The position numbers and the translations under genes are program-made. From the NCBI GenBank assembly GCA_025084515.1, contig JAJAGP010000206.1, forward strand, positions 259,766 to 323,765: 64,000 nt of DNA, written 5' to 3'. Source of the stretch: Ancistrus triradiatus. Its lineage: Eukaryota > Chordata > Actinopteri > Siluriformes > Loricariidae. Below are positions 1 through 11,054 of the stretch, in pieces. The first letter of the stretch is position 1. Each line of letters starts with the position of its first letter. A model generated the notes under the pieces. That model did no database searches. It was given only the letters and a program-made list of their open reading frames with translations, and had not been told where the DNA came from.

Positions 1-59
1 CTACTGATCTGATGCTCTTCAAGCTGCTATTGCTTATTTAAACATTATTCAACATCACA

Positions 60-290
60 GGTGAAATGGTCATGCTTTCAGACTAAGGTCTTTTCATGGT
101 CAGTGGAGAACAATGGGTCCTCATGTAAGTGTTCCCTGGATGGGATGCCAGTCCATCGCAGTGCTGGGTACGGGTCACTGCTGGTCCCTGTATACCCCTG
201 TGTAGTCCCAATTCCCTCAGACGCACCCAATTGCTCCTGAGTGACCAGAATAAGCTGCCAGATCTCAAATCAGGGTCAGGGGACCATTAA
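60..290. repeat. Probable dispersed repeat fragment
   Basis: Contains the phrase gccagtccatcgcagtgctg. Closely related phrases recur in this window near 7895 (gccagtccatctcaggg), 7620 and 51565 (accagtccattgcagggt), so this is probably a decayed dispersed repeat rather than unique sequence. Neither borders nor terminal repeats are visible and the class is unknown. The short minus-strand open frame here shows no recognisable protein. Confidence 0.35.
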
Positions 291-520
291 TGAATTACAG
301 ATTTTTAATATTTCATTTGTTTTATGTCGTTGGAACAAATGTCATTGTTAATTTGATGGAAAAATTTGAAAGCGCCCTTTGTTTTGGCCATGCCAGCAGG
401 TTTCCCAAAATGTTTTTCGTCTACAGTAAACATTTGCAGTAATTAGATTTTTTCAAGCATAAGCAAAAGATATTTTGACTGTGTGTGCATCTATCTTGCA
501 TAATATTTGCATTATATATA

Positions 521-886
521 CAGTACTGTGCAAAAGCCTTAGGCCACCATTAGATTAGGTATAGCATTGTTTTGGCAGTGGTATAATGACTATCTTCATT
601 GGAATACAACTATAAAAGACAGGACATTTGTATGCAGTATTAAAACACTGAAAACAAAAATCAGGAAAAAACACTTCAGTAATAGCAGCATCTGGGAGCT
701 TCAACAGGATGCCAAGTTGACACTTCTACAGTACGAAGAAGCTTTATCAGGAATGATCTGGGTGAGTAGCAGATAAGAAAAAGACTTCTAAAGAAGGGGA
801 ACAGGGTGAAAAGGTGAATATATAGTCATTATACTATTCCTAAATCAACAAATCTGATGGTGTCCTAAGACCTTTGCACAGTACTA
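521..886 (+). mobile_element. Tc1-F non-autonomous element, both ends present
   Basis: The left end reads cagtactgtgcaaaagcctt and the right end is its inverted counterpart (gacctttgcacagtacta). Both are flanked by TA, the target site of Tc1/mariner elements. The roughly 365 bp body has no complete transposase. A 69-codon open frame inside (567-776) encodes no recognised domain. Sister copies lie near 13958, 19590, 25582, 30321, 39290 and 60543. This copy defines the + orientation used here for the family. Confidence 0.75.
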
Positions 887-1260
887 TATCTAAGTGAAAG
901 TACTTGCCGTAAGCAGTTCTACTACATATACACAATATTCATATAAATTAACGTCACATTTTTGTTTTATGTGAACGTGAATATAACTTTAGCAGGAGGG
1001 TGGGTTCATTTCAAGCTCTGTTTCAATGTCCAGGGGCATGACTGTGGCAAAAGCAGGTGTAAATGGTGTACATGAGCTTTTGCCTTCTTTATACATTCAA
1101 AACCATATATTGTATGGAACATTGTAAATATTTATTTAAAGATGCTGCGAACCCAAGAACTTGAGTAGCTTTTAATGTCATGTAGTGTATTGTTGTGTTG
1201 TGTTTTGGTTTTCGTGAAGGACTGTTGTTGAAGTACAAAAATCTCAAACATTTTACACCT
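887..1260. other. Unassigned AT-rich sequence
   Basis: I see no open frame, RNA gene or family repeat here. It follows the right end of the Tc1-F copy and leads into the pyrimidine-rich stretch before the candidate exon at 1286. Confidence 0.4.
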
Positions 1261-1285
1261 TCTCCCTACTCGCTCGGTTTGCTGC

Positions 1286-1513
1286 AGTGTCTTCCAGCCT
1301 GCAGTTACAGGAGCGGTCCGTCAGGGGCAGCACTGAGCCATGTGTAGAGCCTTCGTCTTCTCTGGCATCAGAGGGTGAAATCGTCTTCTGGTCACTGGCT
1401 TACTTTCACCATGTTCTGACACTAAGCATGGACTCTGAGCTGTGCGGCGATGCGTGGGATTGCTTTGAGACTGAAGAGTGCACTGAGCTATGTGGCCCGA
1501 CCAGTTTTTACTG
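1286..1513 (+). other. Candidate host exon (unproven)
   Basis: An open frame running to 1532 starts just after a pyrimidine-rich stretch ending in gtttgctgcag (acceptor-like) and crosses a donor-like tactGTAAGC near 1512. The encoded peptide is Ser-rich at first (SSSLQLQERSVRG), has an aromatic middle (FWSLAYFHHVLTL), and ends Cys- and acid-rich with six cysteines in about 30 residues. I recognise no domain. The frame lies outside the recognised repeats and is locally more GC-rich than its flanks. Chance is a real alternative, because an 80-codon open frame is common in 64 kb. Confidence 0.2.
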
Positions 1514-1976
1514 TAAGCATTGCCTCTGTTAGTATTAACAAAAAACAACCAACAAAATGAAGGAACTCTCTCTCATTTCGCAGAACCGCCTTAGAAGGAA
1601 CTGACCCTTTATTCTCTGGTTAATTTATTAGTATGTCATTTATTTTATTTATTTTACCTATAAGTTCAGGGAGTGTAACATTTGTCATTAGATTGCTTAA
1701 TTATTGCCTTGTAGTTAACTCAGTTGTCATATTTGACAAAGTGAGAGAATTATTTTAGAATTGGATTTGATTGATTTTGCTGTATAATTAGCAGTTTCAG
1801 AATTTTTCTGTACTACTGAAAACAATGGAAACTTATTTAAGCCTGTGTTTTAATTGTCTCCTGTGTATTATAACTGATTTTTGTTTTGTGCATCTGTAAA
1901 ACTAAAGGCAATACTTGAGACAACCAGAGACCAGCTGGATTCCACATGGTATTAGTTTTTTATAGAGCAGCATATG
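1514..1976. other. Unassigned AT-rich sequence
   Basis: T-rich, low-complexity intergenic or intronic DNA between the candidate exon and the Tc1-A element. I see no feature. Confidence 0.4.
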
Positions 1977-3359
1977 CAGTGGTGCTTGAAAGTTTGTGAA
2001 CCCTTTAGAATTTTCTATATTTCTGCATAAATATGACCTAAAACATCCTCAGATTTTCACACATGTCCTAAAAGTAGATAAAGAGAACCCAGTTGAACAA
2101 ATGATATTAAACTTGGTCATTTATTGAGGAAAATGATCCAATATTACATATTAGTGAGTGCCAAAAGTATGAGAACCTCTAGGATTAGCAGTTAATTTGA
2201 AGGTGAAATTAGAGTCAGGTGTTTTCAATCAGTGGGATGACAATCAGGTGTGAGTGGGCACCCTGTTTTATTTAAAGAACACTGGCTCTATCAAAGTCTG
2301 CTCTTCACAACACATGTTTGTGGAAGTGTGTCATGGCACGAACAAAGGAGATTTCTGAGGATCTCAGAAAAGTAGTTGTTGATGCTCATCAAGCTGGAAA
2401 AGGTTACAAAACCATCTCTAAAAAGTTTGGACTGCACCAATCCACAGTCAGACAGATTGTGTACAAATGGAGGAAATTCAAGACAATTGTTACCCTCCCC
2501 AGGAGTGGTCGACCAACAAAAATCACTCCAAGAGCAAGGAGTGTAATAGTTGGCAAGGTCACAAAGGACCCCAGGGTAACGTTAACATATATTGGCTAAT
2601 GTTAAAGTTAATGAGTCCACCATCAGAAGAACACTGAACAACAATGGTGTGCATGGCAGGTTTGCAAGGAGAAAGCCACTGCTCTCCAGAAAAGAACATT
2701 GCTGCTCGTTTGCTAAAGATCACATGGACAAGCCAGAAGACTACTGGAAGAATGTTTTGTGGACAGATGAGAACAAAAGCGTAATGTTTGGAGAAAGGAA
2801 AACACTGCATTCCAACATAAGAACCTTATCCCATCTGTGAAACATGGTTAATCATGGTACTGGGCCTGTTTTGCTGCCTGTTTTGCTGCATCTGTGCCAG
2901 GACAGCTTGCCATCATTGATGGAACAATAAATTCTGAATTATAACAGAGAATTCTAAAGGAAAATGTCAGGACATCTGTCCATGAACTGAATCTCAGGAG
3001 AAGGTGGGTCATGCAGCAAGACAGCGACCCTAAGCACACAAGTTGTTCTACCAAAGAATGGTTAAAGAAGAATAAAGTTCATGTTTTGGAATGGCCAAGT
3101 CAAAGTCCTGACCTTAATCCAATCGAAATGTTGTGGAAGGACCTGAAGCGAGCAGCTAATGTGAGGAAACCCACCAACATCCCAGAGTTGAAGCTGTTCT
3201 GTACAGAGGAATGGGCTAAAATTCCCCCAAGCCAGTGTGCAGACAGACTGATCAACAATTACAGGAAATGTTTGGTTGTAGTTATTGCTGCACAGGGGGG
3301 TCACACCAGATACTGAAAGCAAAGGTTCACATACTTTTGCCACTCACTAATGTAATATC
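1977..3359 (+). mobile_element. Tc1-A DNA transposon, right end missing
   Basis: The left terminal repeat starts cagtggtgcttgaaagtttg. The interior matches the other Tc1-A copies (22118, 32773, 42063, 54465) through the transposase region. Homology stops just after the cactcactaatgtaat motif that follows the transposase stop. The roughly 180 bp right end seen in copies 32773-33376 and 54465-55617 is absent, so this copy could not be mobilised by its own ends. A small tandem duplication (gcctgttttgctgc twice, near 2868-2894) adds further damage. Confidence 0.85.
2333..3316 (+). pseudogene. Broken Tc1-A transposase
   Basis: The frame opens at an ATG (MARTKEISEDL) with a Tc1-type N-terminal helix-turn-helix region (AGKGYKTISKKFGLHQSTVR) and a GRP-like hinge (RSGRPTK). 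It shifts at about 2590 into another frame carrying NNNGVHGRFARRKPLLSR and the first catalytic Asp (WTDE). It breaks again after 2840 and resumes at 3011 with QQDSDPKHT and SPDLNPIEMLW. The second Asp (codon 3020) and the Glu (codon 3125) have 34 residues between them, the DD34E spacing of Tc1 transposases. Compared with copy 54465 and usual family sequence, two internal deletions explain the shifts. All three catalytic residues survive but no single protein can be made. Confidence 0.85.
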
Positions 3360-3419
3360 AGTACCTAAATTGTAAACTATCAAAGTATTAGTATATAAAA
3401 CAGACTTTCGGTGCATGTA

Positions 3420-3590
3420 ATGACTGGGACTGTGATGGCACAGCAGATAAGGTTGGACACCAGAAGGTCCAGGGTTTAAGTCCCAGGACTAGTGTACCTC
3501 ATGTCCACTAGTATAATGTTATATCAGCTATAATCACTCTGGATAAGAAGCGACTAGACAAACGACTAAATGTATACGTTTTAACAGGTT
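3420..3590 (+). repeat. tRNA-derived SINE with L2-like tail
   Basis: The head (gtgatggcacagcagataag, then ccagggtttaagtccc) resembles an RNA polymerase III A/B-box promoter, the second motif being B-box-like. The end (cactctggataagaagcgac) is the tail shared by teleost SINEs and L2-clade LINEs. Partner copies or fragments occur at 14483, 18975, 35345/36262, 44509, 50545 and 63410. I assign it to SINEs rather than to a tRNA gene because the tail is attached and the cloverleaf is degenerate. Confidence 0.7.
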
Positions 3591-3631
3591 GGTTAAATGC
3601 AAACACTAAATGTATTTTGGTGATGAAAGTG

Positions 3632-4207
3632 CAGTGGTACCTCAGTTACCCACCACCTTGGAAATTGTAGAATTCGGTTCTTGAGCGCATTTTGGCTAGA
3701 AAAAATTGTCTCGGTTCTCGTCACTTATTTGGTACTCGGCACACTTACCTAAACATCCTAGCACCCTGAGTTCACCAATAGAGTAAGTGTTTTGCTTTAC
3801 TTTTCACTTTAAATCCATTACTAAGTTACATTGATATTTTCAACACTTTATTAATAAATAAGCTTGGTGATTTTGGCCAACTGTAGGTTAATGTATAAGT
3901 GTATAAACAAAAAGGTCAGCTCCTCTATGATAGAGTATACACTATATTAAACTCATTGGTTCATGTTACATTTAACTTATGATGGATTTGTCGGAACATA
4001 TCCTCATCGTAAATCAGGGAGCACCTGTACAATACAACTCCATTAATGCATATCATGCCTTATACAGTGTGGATTTTCTGCGGGTCTGGAACGGATTAGT
4101 TCAATTTACGTTATTTCTTATGGGAAATATTTGCTGGGTATTCATCGTTTTCAGTTCTCGACAAGCATTCTGGAACGACTTAACGACAAGAACCGTGGTA
4201 CTACAGT
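3632..4207. mobile_element. MITE-1, complete copy
   Basis: Both ends are present. The left is cagtggtacctcagttaccc and the right, on the other strand, is ctgtagtaccacggttcttg, with TA at the borders. Length is about 576 bp. The interior carries no transposase. Inner segments repeat in the copies at 28275 (gtacaatacaactccattaa in inverse orientation there) and 44300. The TA target and cagtgg start suggest mobilisation by a Tc1/mariner transposase, but no autonomous parent is visible. An 80-codon open frame within it (3979-4221) lacks any known domain. Confidence 0.75.
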
Positions 4208-4212
4208 ATAGT

Positions 4213-4754
4213 CAAAAATAGTGAAGAAGTTTGCACTTTGAGACACAGCTATCATTCCTTTGGTTTGCATTTGATGTCAGCTTTCATAATTTATGCTTGT
4301 ATTGCACGGCCACACCCAGTGCAAGGAAAAAACTGGCCCAATGCATATTCAAAACAAGCCAAAAAATGGACTTGAATTAGGCCTTTGGGTTCAGAATCAG
4401 GTATGTTTTGCTGAAATGTTGCTTTGCTGTTGACATTTGCTGAATTTTGTAAAGAATCCTATTCCACTGCACTATTGCCAGATTGTATTAGACCATTAAT
4501 GGTGTAATTTAATTGTCTGGTGATATCTGACAGTACAGCGGTGTAGTACTTGTCCTTCACACATCCATATTCAAATAATTAGCTTGCTCATGTCATCAAA
4601 ATGTGCAACAGATTTGGATGACTGCAACCACTGAGTGGGTTTACATGCTCTTAATAATCTGATAACTGCAGAAAATCAGATTTTGTCAGTAATCCAATCA
4701 ACGAGTATACATGTACATGGGTTATCTGATAATGGGAAACCTCTGGGTTTACAT
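4213..4754. other. Mostly unassigned; possible repeat at 4628-4754
   Basis: The first 400 bases show nothing recognisable. From about 4628 the phrase gggtttacatgctcttaata and a second ctgggtttacatgactcagt near 4743 resemble the ggtttacatg ends of a dispersed fish DNA-transposon family, so this may be a decayed fragment. Evidence is weak. Confidence 0.3.
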
Positions 4755-5450
4755 GACTCAGTCAATAATTTATTAGGTACATCTGTTTGTTAATGCTTGT
4801 TAATGTACTCAGCCAGTCACATGGCAGCAACTCAGACGCTGTCAAAACAACCTACTGTAGAGTGGTTTAAGTGAACATTGCCTGGTCTCGATTTCTGCCA
4901 AGTTATTCAGTTGGTCGGGTCAGAATTTGGCGTAAACATCATGAAAGCATTCATGCATCCATTCTGCCTTGTATCAACAGTTCATGCTGGTGGTGAAGTG
5001 GTGTGGGGGATATTTTCTTGGCACACTTTGTACACTCAATACCAATTGAATGCCAAAGCCTACCAGAGTACTGTTGTTGACCATGTCCATCACTTTATGA
5101 CCACAGTGTGCCCATTTTCTGAGGGCTACTTCCAGCAGGATAACACACCATGTCACGAAGCTCAAATAATCTCAAACTGGTTCTTTGAACAGGACTGAGG
5201 TCATTGTACTCAAATGGCTTCCACAGTCACCACATATCAATCCAATAGAGCACCTTTGAGATGTGCTGGAACTGGAGATTCGCATCATGGGATGGCAGCA
5301 ACTGTGTGATGCCATCATGACAATATGCTCCAAAATCTCTCAGGAATGTTTGTTGAATCTGTACCATGAAGAATGATGGCAGTTCTGAAGGCAAAAGTGA
5401 GTCCAACCAGGTGGTAGCAATGTGTACCTAAAAAAATGGTCATGAGTGTA
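4755..5450 (+). mobile_element. Tc1-B element, internally deleted
   Basis: The ends are recognisable as an inverted pair: ataatttattaggtacatc near 4766 and gtgtacctaaaaaaatggtc at 5421. The gap between the 5' region (cagccagtcacatggcagca) and the transposase body shows a large internal deletion relative to the copy at 47068. Another copy lies at 9242. Confidence 0.75.
4878..5400 (+). pseudogene. Tc1-B transposase C-terminal remnant
   Basis: The open frame to 5198 encodes the central and C-terminal part of a Tc1 transposase: a VVWGIFSWHTL stretch (normally a Gly-rich box), then EGYFQQDNTPCHEAQ with the second catalytic Asp. After an in-frame stop the next codons give LPQSPHINPIEHL with the catalytic Glu. 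The DNA-binding N-terminus and first catalytic Asp are lost. A non-functional relic. Confidence 0.8.
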
Positions 5451-5888
5451 ATTCTTTACAGTCAAATAGGAGCAAGCAAAAATGCAATTTGTACAGAAAA
5501 ATCATACATTAAATATGATTGACTCTTAATCACCTGACAGCCCAATAGTTACCCAATCACCTGCTCATACTGTTCCATTGTAGGTCAATTTGAATATATT
5601 TTGACTAACATATTTTCTGTAGACACTGTATTAACTCAAAATGCTGGAATGATGTGAAGTTGCATTATTGTATTCATGCTAGGACTGAAGTATTTGTGCC
5701 TGACCTCTCCGCACTCTCCAAAACCTGGCACTAGAAGTCTGTCGTGACCAAACAGGACTTTGATTAGGGGTTTATTTTAGAAAGCAACAGCAAGGGTCTG
5801 TTACTGCATTTAGCTCAAGCACAGTGATTCGTCAGAGAGAGGGTGAATGTCACTGCAGCACCAGTGGTGACTGTATCTTTCATGCTGC

Positions 5889-5890
<2 letters not shown>
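5451..5890. other. Unassigned sequence
   Basis: No repeat of a family seen elsewhere in the window, no convincing open frame and no RNA gene. Confidence 0.4.

Positions 5891-5930
<40 letters not shown>
5891..5930. repeat. (TG)20 microsatellite
   Basis: Forty bases of uninterrupted TG followed by cgcgc. The open frames on both strands here are products of the dinucleotide repeat. Pure and long enough to be polymorphic. Confidence 0.95.
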
Positions 5931-5936
<6 letters not shown>

Positions 5937-7600
5937 CTGCTGTTTGTCATTGTCTCCTTCCTCTGCCAAGACTTGCTTGTCATCAATGATTTGCTGCATT
6001 GACTCCCTGCAGGTACTGCCCTCTTGTTGTGGCACAACGTAAAGCTCTATAAATACATTTTCTATTACGTGGGCTAAAAATAGCTTCTTGCCAGTAGGAT
6101 CCCTCAGTCAGGCTGCACTCCCCCTTCTGGTAATGTAAGGAAGTGTGCCTATTTTTCCACTCCCAGTGGAGACTCCCTCATGTTTTTAACCGACATTTGC
6201 ATTTTAGTGTCTCACGCTATGGTAAACAGATATGGCTTCGTTTCTTTGGTACTGGAATGCCATGCATGGAGAGCCTCTTGGAGAGAGAAACCCAGTACCT
6301 TTTCATCCAGGCTGAGGAATGTGTGTGTTTCATGTTGAGCAATAAGAGAAGGTTCTTGTGAAGGGTACACATGGTACAGTCAGGTCTATTCAGAGCTGCA
6401 TTGCAGGAATAATTCTGTGGTATGAGTTTAAAGCCGCTGTGATCAGGGTTTGTCATTGAAGTAATTTCCATAACAAGCCATTCCTCAAAATCTGCTCAGT
6501 CTCATGTCCATCCAAGGTCCTGGTCAAGGTCACATTCCATCACACAGTGAGGCATCAATATCTAAAATCTGCTGACGTTTGTGTCCTATGCCTACATTAC
6601 CTGCAGTAATTTTCTCATGAAATGGTCCCATCTTCATTCTCATTTTATAATTGATAGGGCCTTCATTGGCAACAATAATTCCTATAGTTGTTGGTTACAT
6701 TTGCACTAAATAAACCATTAGATTACATTACTTATGTTTTTATGTATAATCAACATTTTGTTTAGTTGTATGAGATTTCTTTATTTGCTGTTTTCTCTCC
6801 ATTTGCAAAGCAAAACCTCCTCCACTATGCTTTACAGTTGGGAGGAGGTTCTGGGACCCGATTTACAAAAGCTTTCTTATGAAGAACTTGCAAAGGTTCT
6901 TAAGACAAATACTAAAGTTCATTAAATTGTTCTTAAATGCAATTCTGAAAAAAAAACAAGTTCTCAAATACTAGCTTGTGAAAATTTTTCATTATTTCCT
7001 TAATATTTTCTTAAGAAAATCTTCATTGTTTTATTATGTAGGCTATGTTGCATTTTACAGCTACATATATAATACTATAATGCAATATATGGCACAAGAA
7101 ACATTTTGAATTTGTGTTTACTGTTATTTCCATTATTTAGTTTAATCAGTAACAGCCTTGCAATATTTGTTTCTTATGTAGACAACTTTTGTATTTTATG
7201 GATGACCTTCTCTCGAAAGGCTTTTAAACTTTTGAATTGAAAATATGTAGGCCTAATTTCCAATAACTAAACTGATTAAAAGTTAGATGCTAAGACAAAG
7301 GCAAGTGTGAGGCTATCGTAAGGGTAAGAAAACACAAAAACAAGGTCAAGAACATAATGTTTTCAAGAATATCACTGGTTGGTAGAATTGTCCTTAAGAA
7401 AGGACGTATGAAAAAAGATATTTTTTGTTATTTGCAGAATAACAATTTTTCATAACTTTTTTCTTAAGAATGAATAAAATACACACTTTTTTTCACACAA
7501 GATTTTCTTTCTTAAGACACATTTATGAATTTTTTCCTTCCCAGAAAGTTCATGGGAGCTCTGGCACTTATCCCTGCAGAACACAGCGTGCAGACTTAAG
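5931..7600. other. Unassigned sequence
   Basis: Mixed-composition DNA without a recognisable gene. From about 6900 to 7540 it becomes AT-rich with many ttaagaaa or cttaag motifs on both strands (near 6900, 7010, 7390, 7465, 7510), which may mark an old decayed AT-rich repeat. The open frames here (for example 7450-7731 minus) are Lys/Phe-rich translations of this composition and look spurious. Confidence 0.35.
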
Positions 7601-7930
7601 TGTGCTATAGAGAAGAAGGCCAGTCCATCGCCAGGCTGTGAGGGCTCACTATTTGCTGCACTGGAGGAGGATTTCCTGACCGGTCTCCCCTCCTTCATAC
7701 ACAGCCAACCATGTCTGCATGTGATGCCCAACCCAGCCAGAAAGCCCCACTGGGACTAGAACCGTGGTCCCTGAGGTGAGTAGAGCAAGGGTATTTGACT
7801 GGTGTAGCACTGGAGCACAAAGCATCCTGTTTTACCCCCGCTTATCCGGGTCAGGGTCACCGAACCTGAGAGCATGCAGAGGTACAACATAGGTAGGGTG
7901 CCAGTCCATCTCAGGGTTCTATAAACACAC
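7600..7930. repeat. Probable dispersed repeat fragments
   Basis: Two phrases of the same type occur: gccagtccatcgccaggctg at about 7620 and gccagtccatctcagggttc at about 7895, the second preceded by cgcttatccgggtcagggtc. These resemble the segment at 51480-51690 and the one at 60-290. Borders and class cannot be set by eye. Confidence 0.35.
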
Positions 7931-8109
7931 CATCTGCCTTTCACATTTTAAGCAGAATTGTGTACATCCAAACTGACTTTGCCTTAATTGGATTGCTGTG
8001 TGCTTAAGTGCTTAGTTACTAGTTCCAGCAGTCCAGGTCATCCACATGCATTTTCCCCAAAACACCTTTTTTTATTGAAAAGTATAATTTGATTACATGT
8101 ACTAATATA

Positions 8110-9241
8110 CTATTTTGCCATCCTCTCCAGCCTTGGGATCACAGACTTGGTCAGAGATCCTTAGAGAGGATCTATACCTACACAACATGATCTCAACTGC
8201 AGTTCTGTAAGGCTCAGTGCTGGGTCCTCTTGTTTTCTTTCTATACCCATTGTCTTTGTCATAATCTCACATGGATTTTTCTGTCACTGTTATGCTGATG
8301 ACACCCAACTCCCAACTCATTAATTCCGCCAGATACATAAGGTGCCAACTGCATCTCAGCATGTCTGGAGGACGTCTTCTCATGGATGTCAGCTCATCAT
8401 TTAAACAAGACTGAGCTGCTTTACATTCTTGACATCTAGATGTGTCCCCACATCAAGATCTTGTCACCTCCGAGCAAAACTCAGAAATGCAAGAAACCTG
8501 ACCCGGTAATGCACTTATCTCTTCTATCGGGAGGATTTGACCATTTCTTTACAAGGAAGCCACTCAGATGCTTGTTCAGTCACTTGTTAAATCAAACCTA
8601 GACTTCTGCAATGCATTCCTGGCAGGTCTTCTCATAAATACAAACAAAGGCCTGCAACTAATCCAGAATGCAGCAGCACGTCTGGTTTTCAATTTACCAA
8701 AGCTATCTCGTCACCCGCTGCTACCTTCACTGGCTCCCTGTGGCTGCCTGCATCAGATATAAACATCGATGCTCGCCTATGAAGCTAAAACTGGACAAGC
8801 CTCTTCTTATCTAAAGGCTCTAATCAGTCCCACTCTGTGCAGCGTACACTTCAAGACTTCAAGCATGGTTCAACTTGAGCCACCCCTTAAAACTATAGTA
8901 AGACAAGAATCAAGACTCTTCTCTATTCAGGCAGCCAGGTGGTGGAATGAACATCCACTGGATGTCTAGATGGCTGAATCTGTTACTCCTTTCAGTCTGT
9001 GACTGAAGACTTACCTTTTCACTCTTCACTTAAGCGAAGACTGAGATTACACATAAAAAAACTCTTCTGTTTGTTGTTACTGTAGTGCTTTGTTTGTTGT
9101 TTTTACCTATGTCAACTGCTAACAGGGCTTTAGTTGGTGTTGTTTTGCTTCAGGCAATATGTGCTAGCATGAGGCACTTTCTATGTTAAGCAGAAGCCCT
9201 TCTGTCACTCTGGATGAGGAAGCCCATTAAATGCTCTAAAC
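8110..9241 (+). mobile_element. L2/CR1-clade LINE, 5'-truncated
   Basis: A 5'-truncated non-LTR retrotransposon ending in a tail (cactctggatgaggaagccc, ending near 9241) that matches the SINE tail type cactctggataagNagc. Only the later reverse-transcriptase domain and C-terminal region of ORF2 are present, as expected when target-primed reverse transcription stops early. A Tc1-B copy begins immediately after the tail. Confidence 0.8.
8113..9055 (+). pseudogene. LINE ORF2 reverse-transcriptase relic
   Basis: Split over several frames by small indels. The order is a GSVLGPL-type motif near 8214-8235, the catalytic YADD motif (tatgctgatgac, 8291-8302), then the region behind the polymerase: LVKSNLDFCNAFLAGLL, LQLIQNAAARLVFNLP (ORF 8568-8762), AYEAKTGQASSYLKALI and RLFSIQAARWWNEHPLDV (ORF 8769-8969). 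This order and wording are characteristic of L2-clade ORF2. Frameshifts and stops make it non-functional. Confidence 0.85.
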
Positions 9242-9885
9242 ACCTGTTCAATAACGCAAATATCTAATCAGCCAATCACATGGCAGCAACTCAATACATT
9301 TAGCCATGGAGACATGGTCAAGATGACCTGCTGAATCTGAGCACCAAAATGGGGAAAAACGTGATTTAAGTGATTTAGAACTTGGCATTGTGGTAGGTGC
9401 TAGACAGAACGCAGAAGAGTATGCAGAATGTATGCAGAAGAGTATCTCTGAATGCACAGCACGTCAATCCTTGTAGCAGATGGGCTACAGCAGCAGAAGA
9501 ACACACCAGGTACCACTAAGAACAGGCAACTGAGACCACAATCCACATGGGCTCACCAAAATTGGACAATAGAATATTGGAACGATGTTGCCCAGTCTAA
9601 TGAGTAGACTTTGCCTTATGACCACAGTGTACCCATCTTCTGGTGGCTACTTTAAGCAGGAGCACCTTTGGGATGTGGTTGAATGGGAGGTTCACATCAT
9701 GGATGTGCAGCCGACAAATCTGCAGCAACTGTGTGACGCTCTCATGTCAATATAAACCAAAATCTTTGAGAAATGTCTCCAGCACCTTGGTGAATCAGTC
9801 TTATGAAGAATTAAGGCAGTTCTGAAGGCAAAAGGGGGGTCCAAACCCATTCTAGTAAGGTCAACCTAATAAATTATAGATTGTA
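9242..9885 (+). mobile_element. Tc1-B element, deleted copy
   Basis: Matches the Tc1-B copy at 47068: atctaatcagccaatcacat near 9262, ggggaaaaacgtgatttaag near 9351, gcacgtcaatccttgtagca near 9460, and the C-terminal part including gatgtgcagccgacaaatct near 9701. It lacks most of the catalytic domain and a clear left end. Right border near ggtcaacctaataaat. Frames are broken and no usable transposase remains. Confidence 0.7.
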
Positions 9886-10236
9886 TACACTCAAAAATCC
9901 CATCCAAAAACATTACTATTGGGGTTATCCTGAATATGCTGCTAGAACAACCTTCACTCTTCTAAAAAGGACTTCCATTACTTTTAGAACATGACTGTGA
10001 GGATGGGCATGGATGTTGGACAATAAGCCGTGGCTTAATTTTGGCATAAAATGGCAGAAACTGACTTCTTGGAAAAGTGAAAACTGTGTCAAATGTGATA
10101 TGTTCAGTGCAGTCCAATTTACTGCCAGTGTTTGTCTATGGAGATTCAATGTATGTATTCTTCATATTATAAAGTTGTAAACAAAGAGTAGAGTTCACTA
10201 ATAGAAGGGGTGTCTACATATTTTGGCAATATATTG
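9886..10236 (-). mobile_element. Tc1-E element, internally deleted
   Basis: Read on the minus strand it starts with gccaaaatatgtagacaccc (complement of ggtgtctacatattttggc ending at about 10230), then atctccatagacaaacactg. The second phrase recurs at 28109 and 36537. The remainder includes the region near gaaggttgttctagcagc close to the other end. The internal deletion removed most of the transposase. Confidence 0.6.
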
Positions 10237-11054
10237 AAGCTGGGATTGTATTAGGTTGTTTTTGGCTATGGTGGCTGTTGAAGTTAAACACTGCAGTGGA
10301 CTCTAATTTCAGCACTAGCTCGGTACAGCTACTATTTACAATGTTTACAATTTGCAAAGATAACATAACACAATGTGTTTTTATGTAAAACTGCTTTGTA
10401 TTAGGCAGCGCAACTCACTGCAACTAAACTAGACGGATATGGGAAGCTCACTGCTATGGTTGGCCAGTAAAATGATCTGTATACAGTGTATACTAAGTAC
10501 AGTATAAACAAACATATGTGCTTTCCCTTTTGTAAAAGCTTCCACTGGTGTAAAAATTATTGTACAGTACTTCTGTCTGTGTGTGGCTCAGAAAGTCACA
10601 GAAAACAGAAGGGGCATGTAGAACCATGCTGTATTAGTACAACGATTAGTGGTGTAAACAAATATAGCTAGGACAAATCATTGTCCTTTGATGGATATGG
10701 CTTTGCTGCACAACATAAGTTACATAACAATTGGTAAGAAGTCTTTAGTTGTTTTAGCTGGGGCTTTGGACCACAGTGAAATACCATAAAGCAGAATCTG
10801 TGGTTTAGCAAGCTTAGTTCATCGTTTGTTCAGGCTCAAACATGGTTCAACATCTAAACATGCTCTCCACAATTTAGTTTATGCAAATAAACACTGGGAC
10901 TGAACCTAAGTGAAGCAGAAAAGAATTTTGACGCAAAGCAGTGCTACTTTTTCACAACCAAAACCCATAAACTAAACGCTGTTTTTGGAGAAGGCCACAC
11001 AGTAAGCTTTGATTTACGTTATTCTAAGTTATAAACTGCAGAGTCGTAAGCATT
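10237..11054. other. Unassigned sequence
   Basis: No family repeat or credible open frame. The 61-codon frame at 10486 has no recognisable domain. Confidence 0.4.

Noticed and set aside
3420..3500. Possible tRNA gene
   Set aside because: Only a degenerate B-box-like motif, joined to a SINE body and L2-like tail. A SINE explains it.
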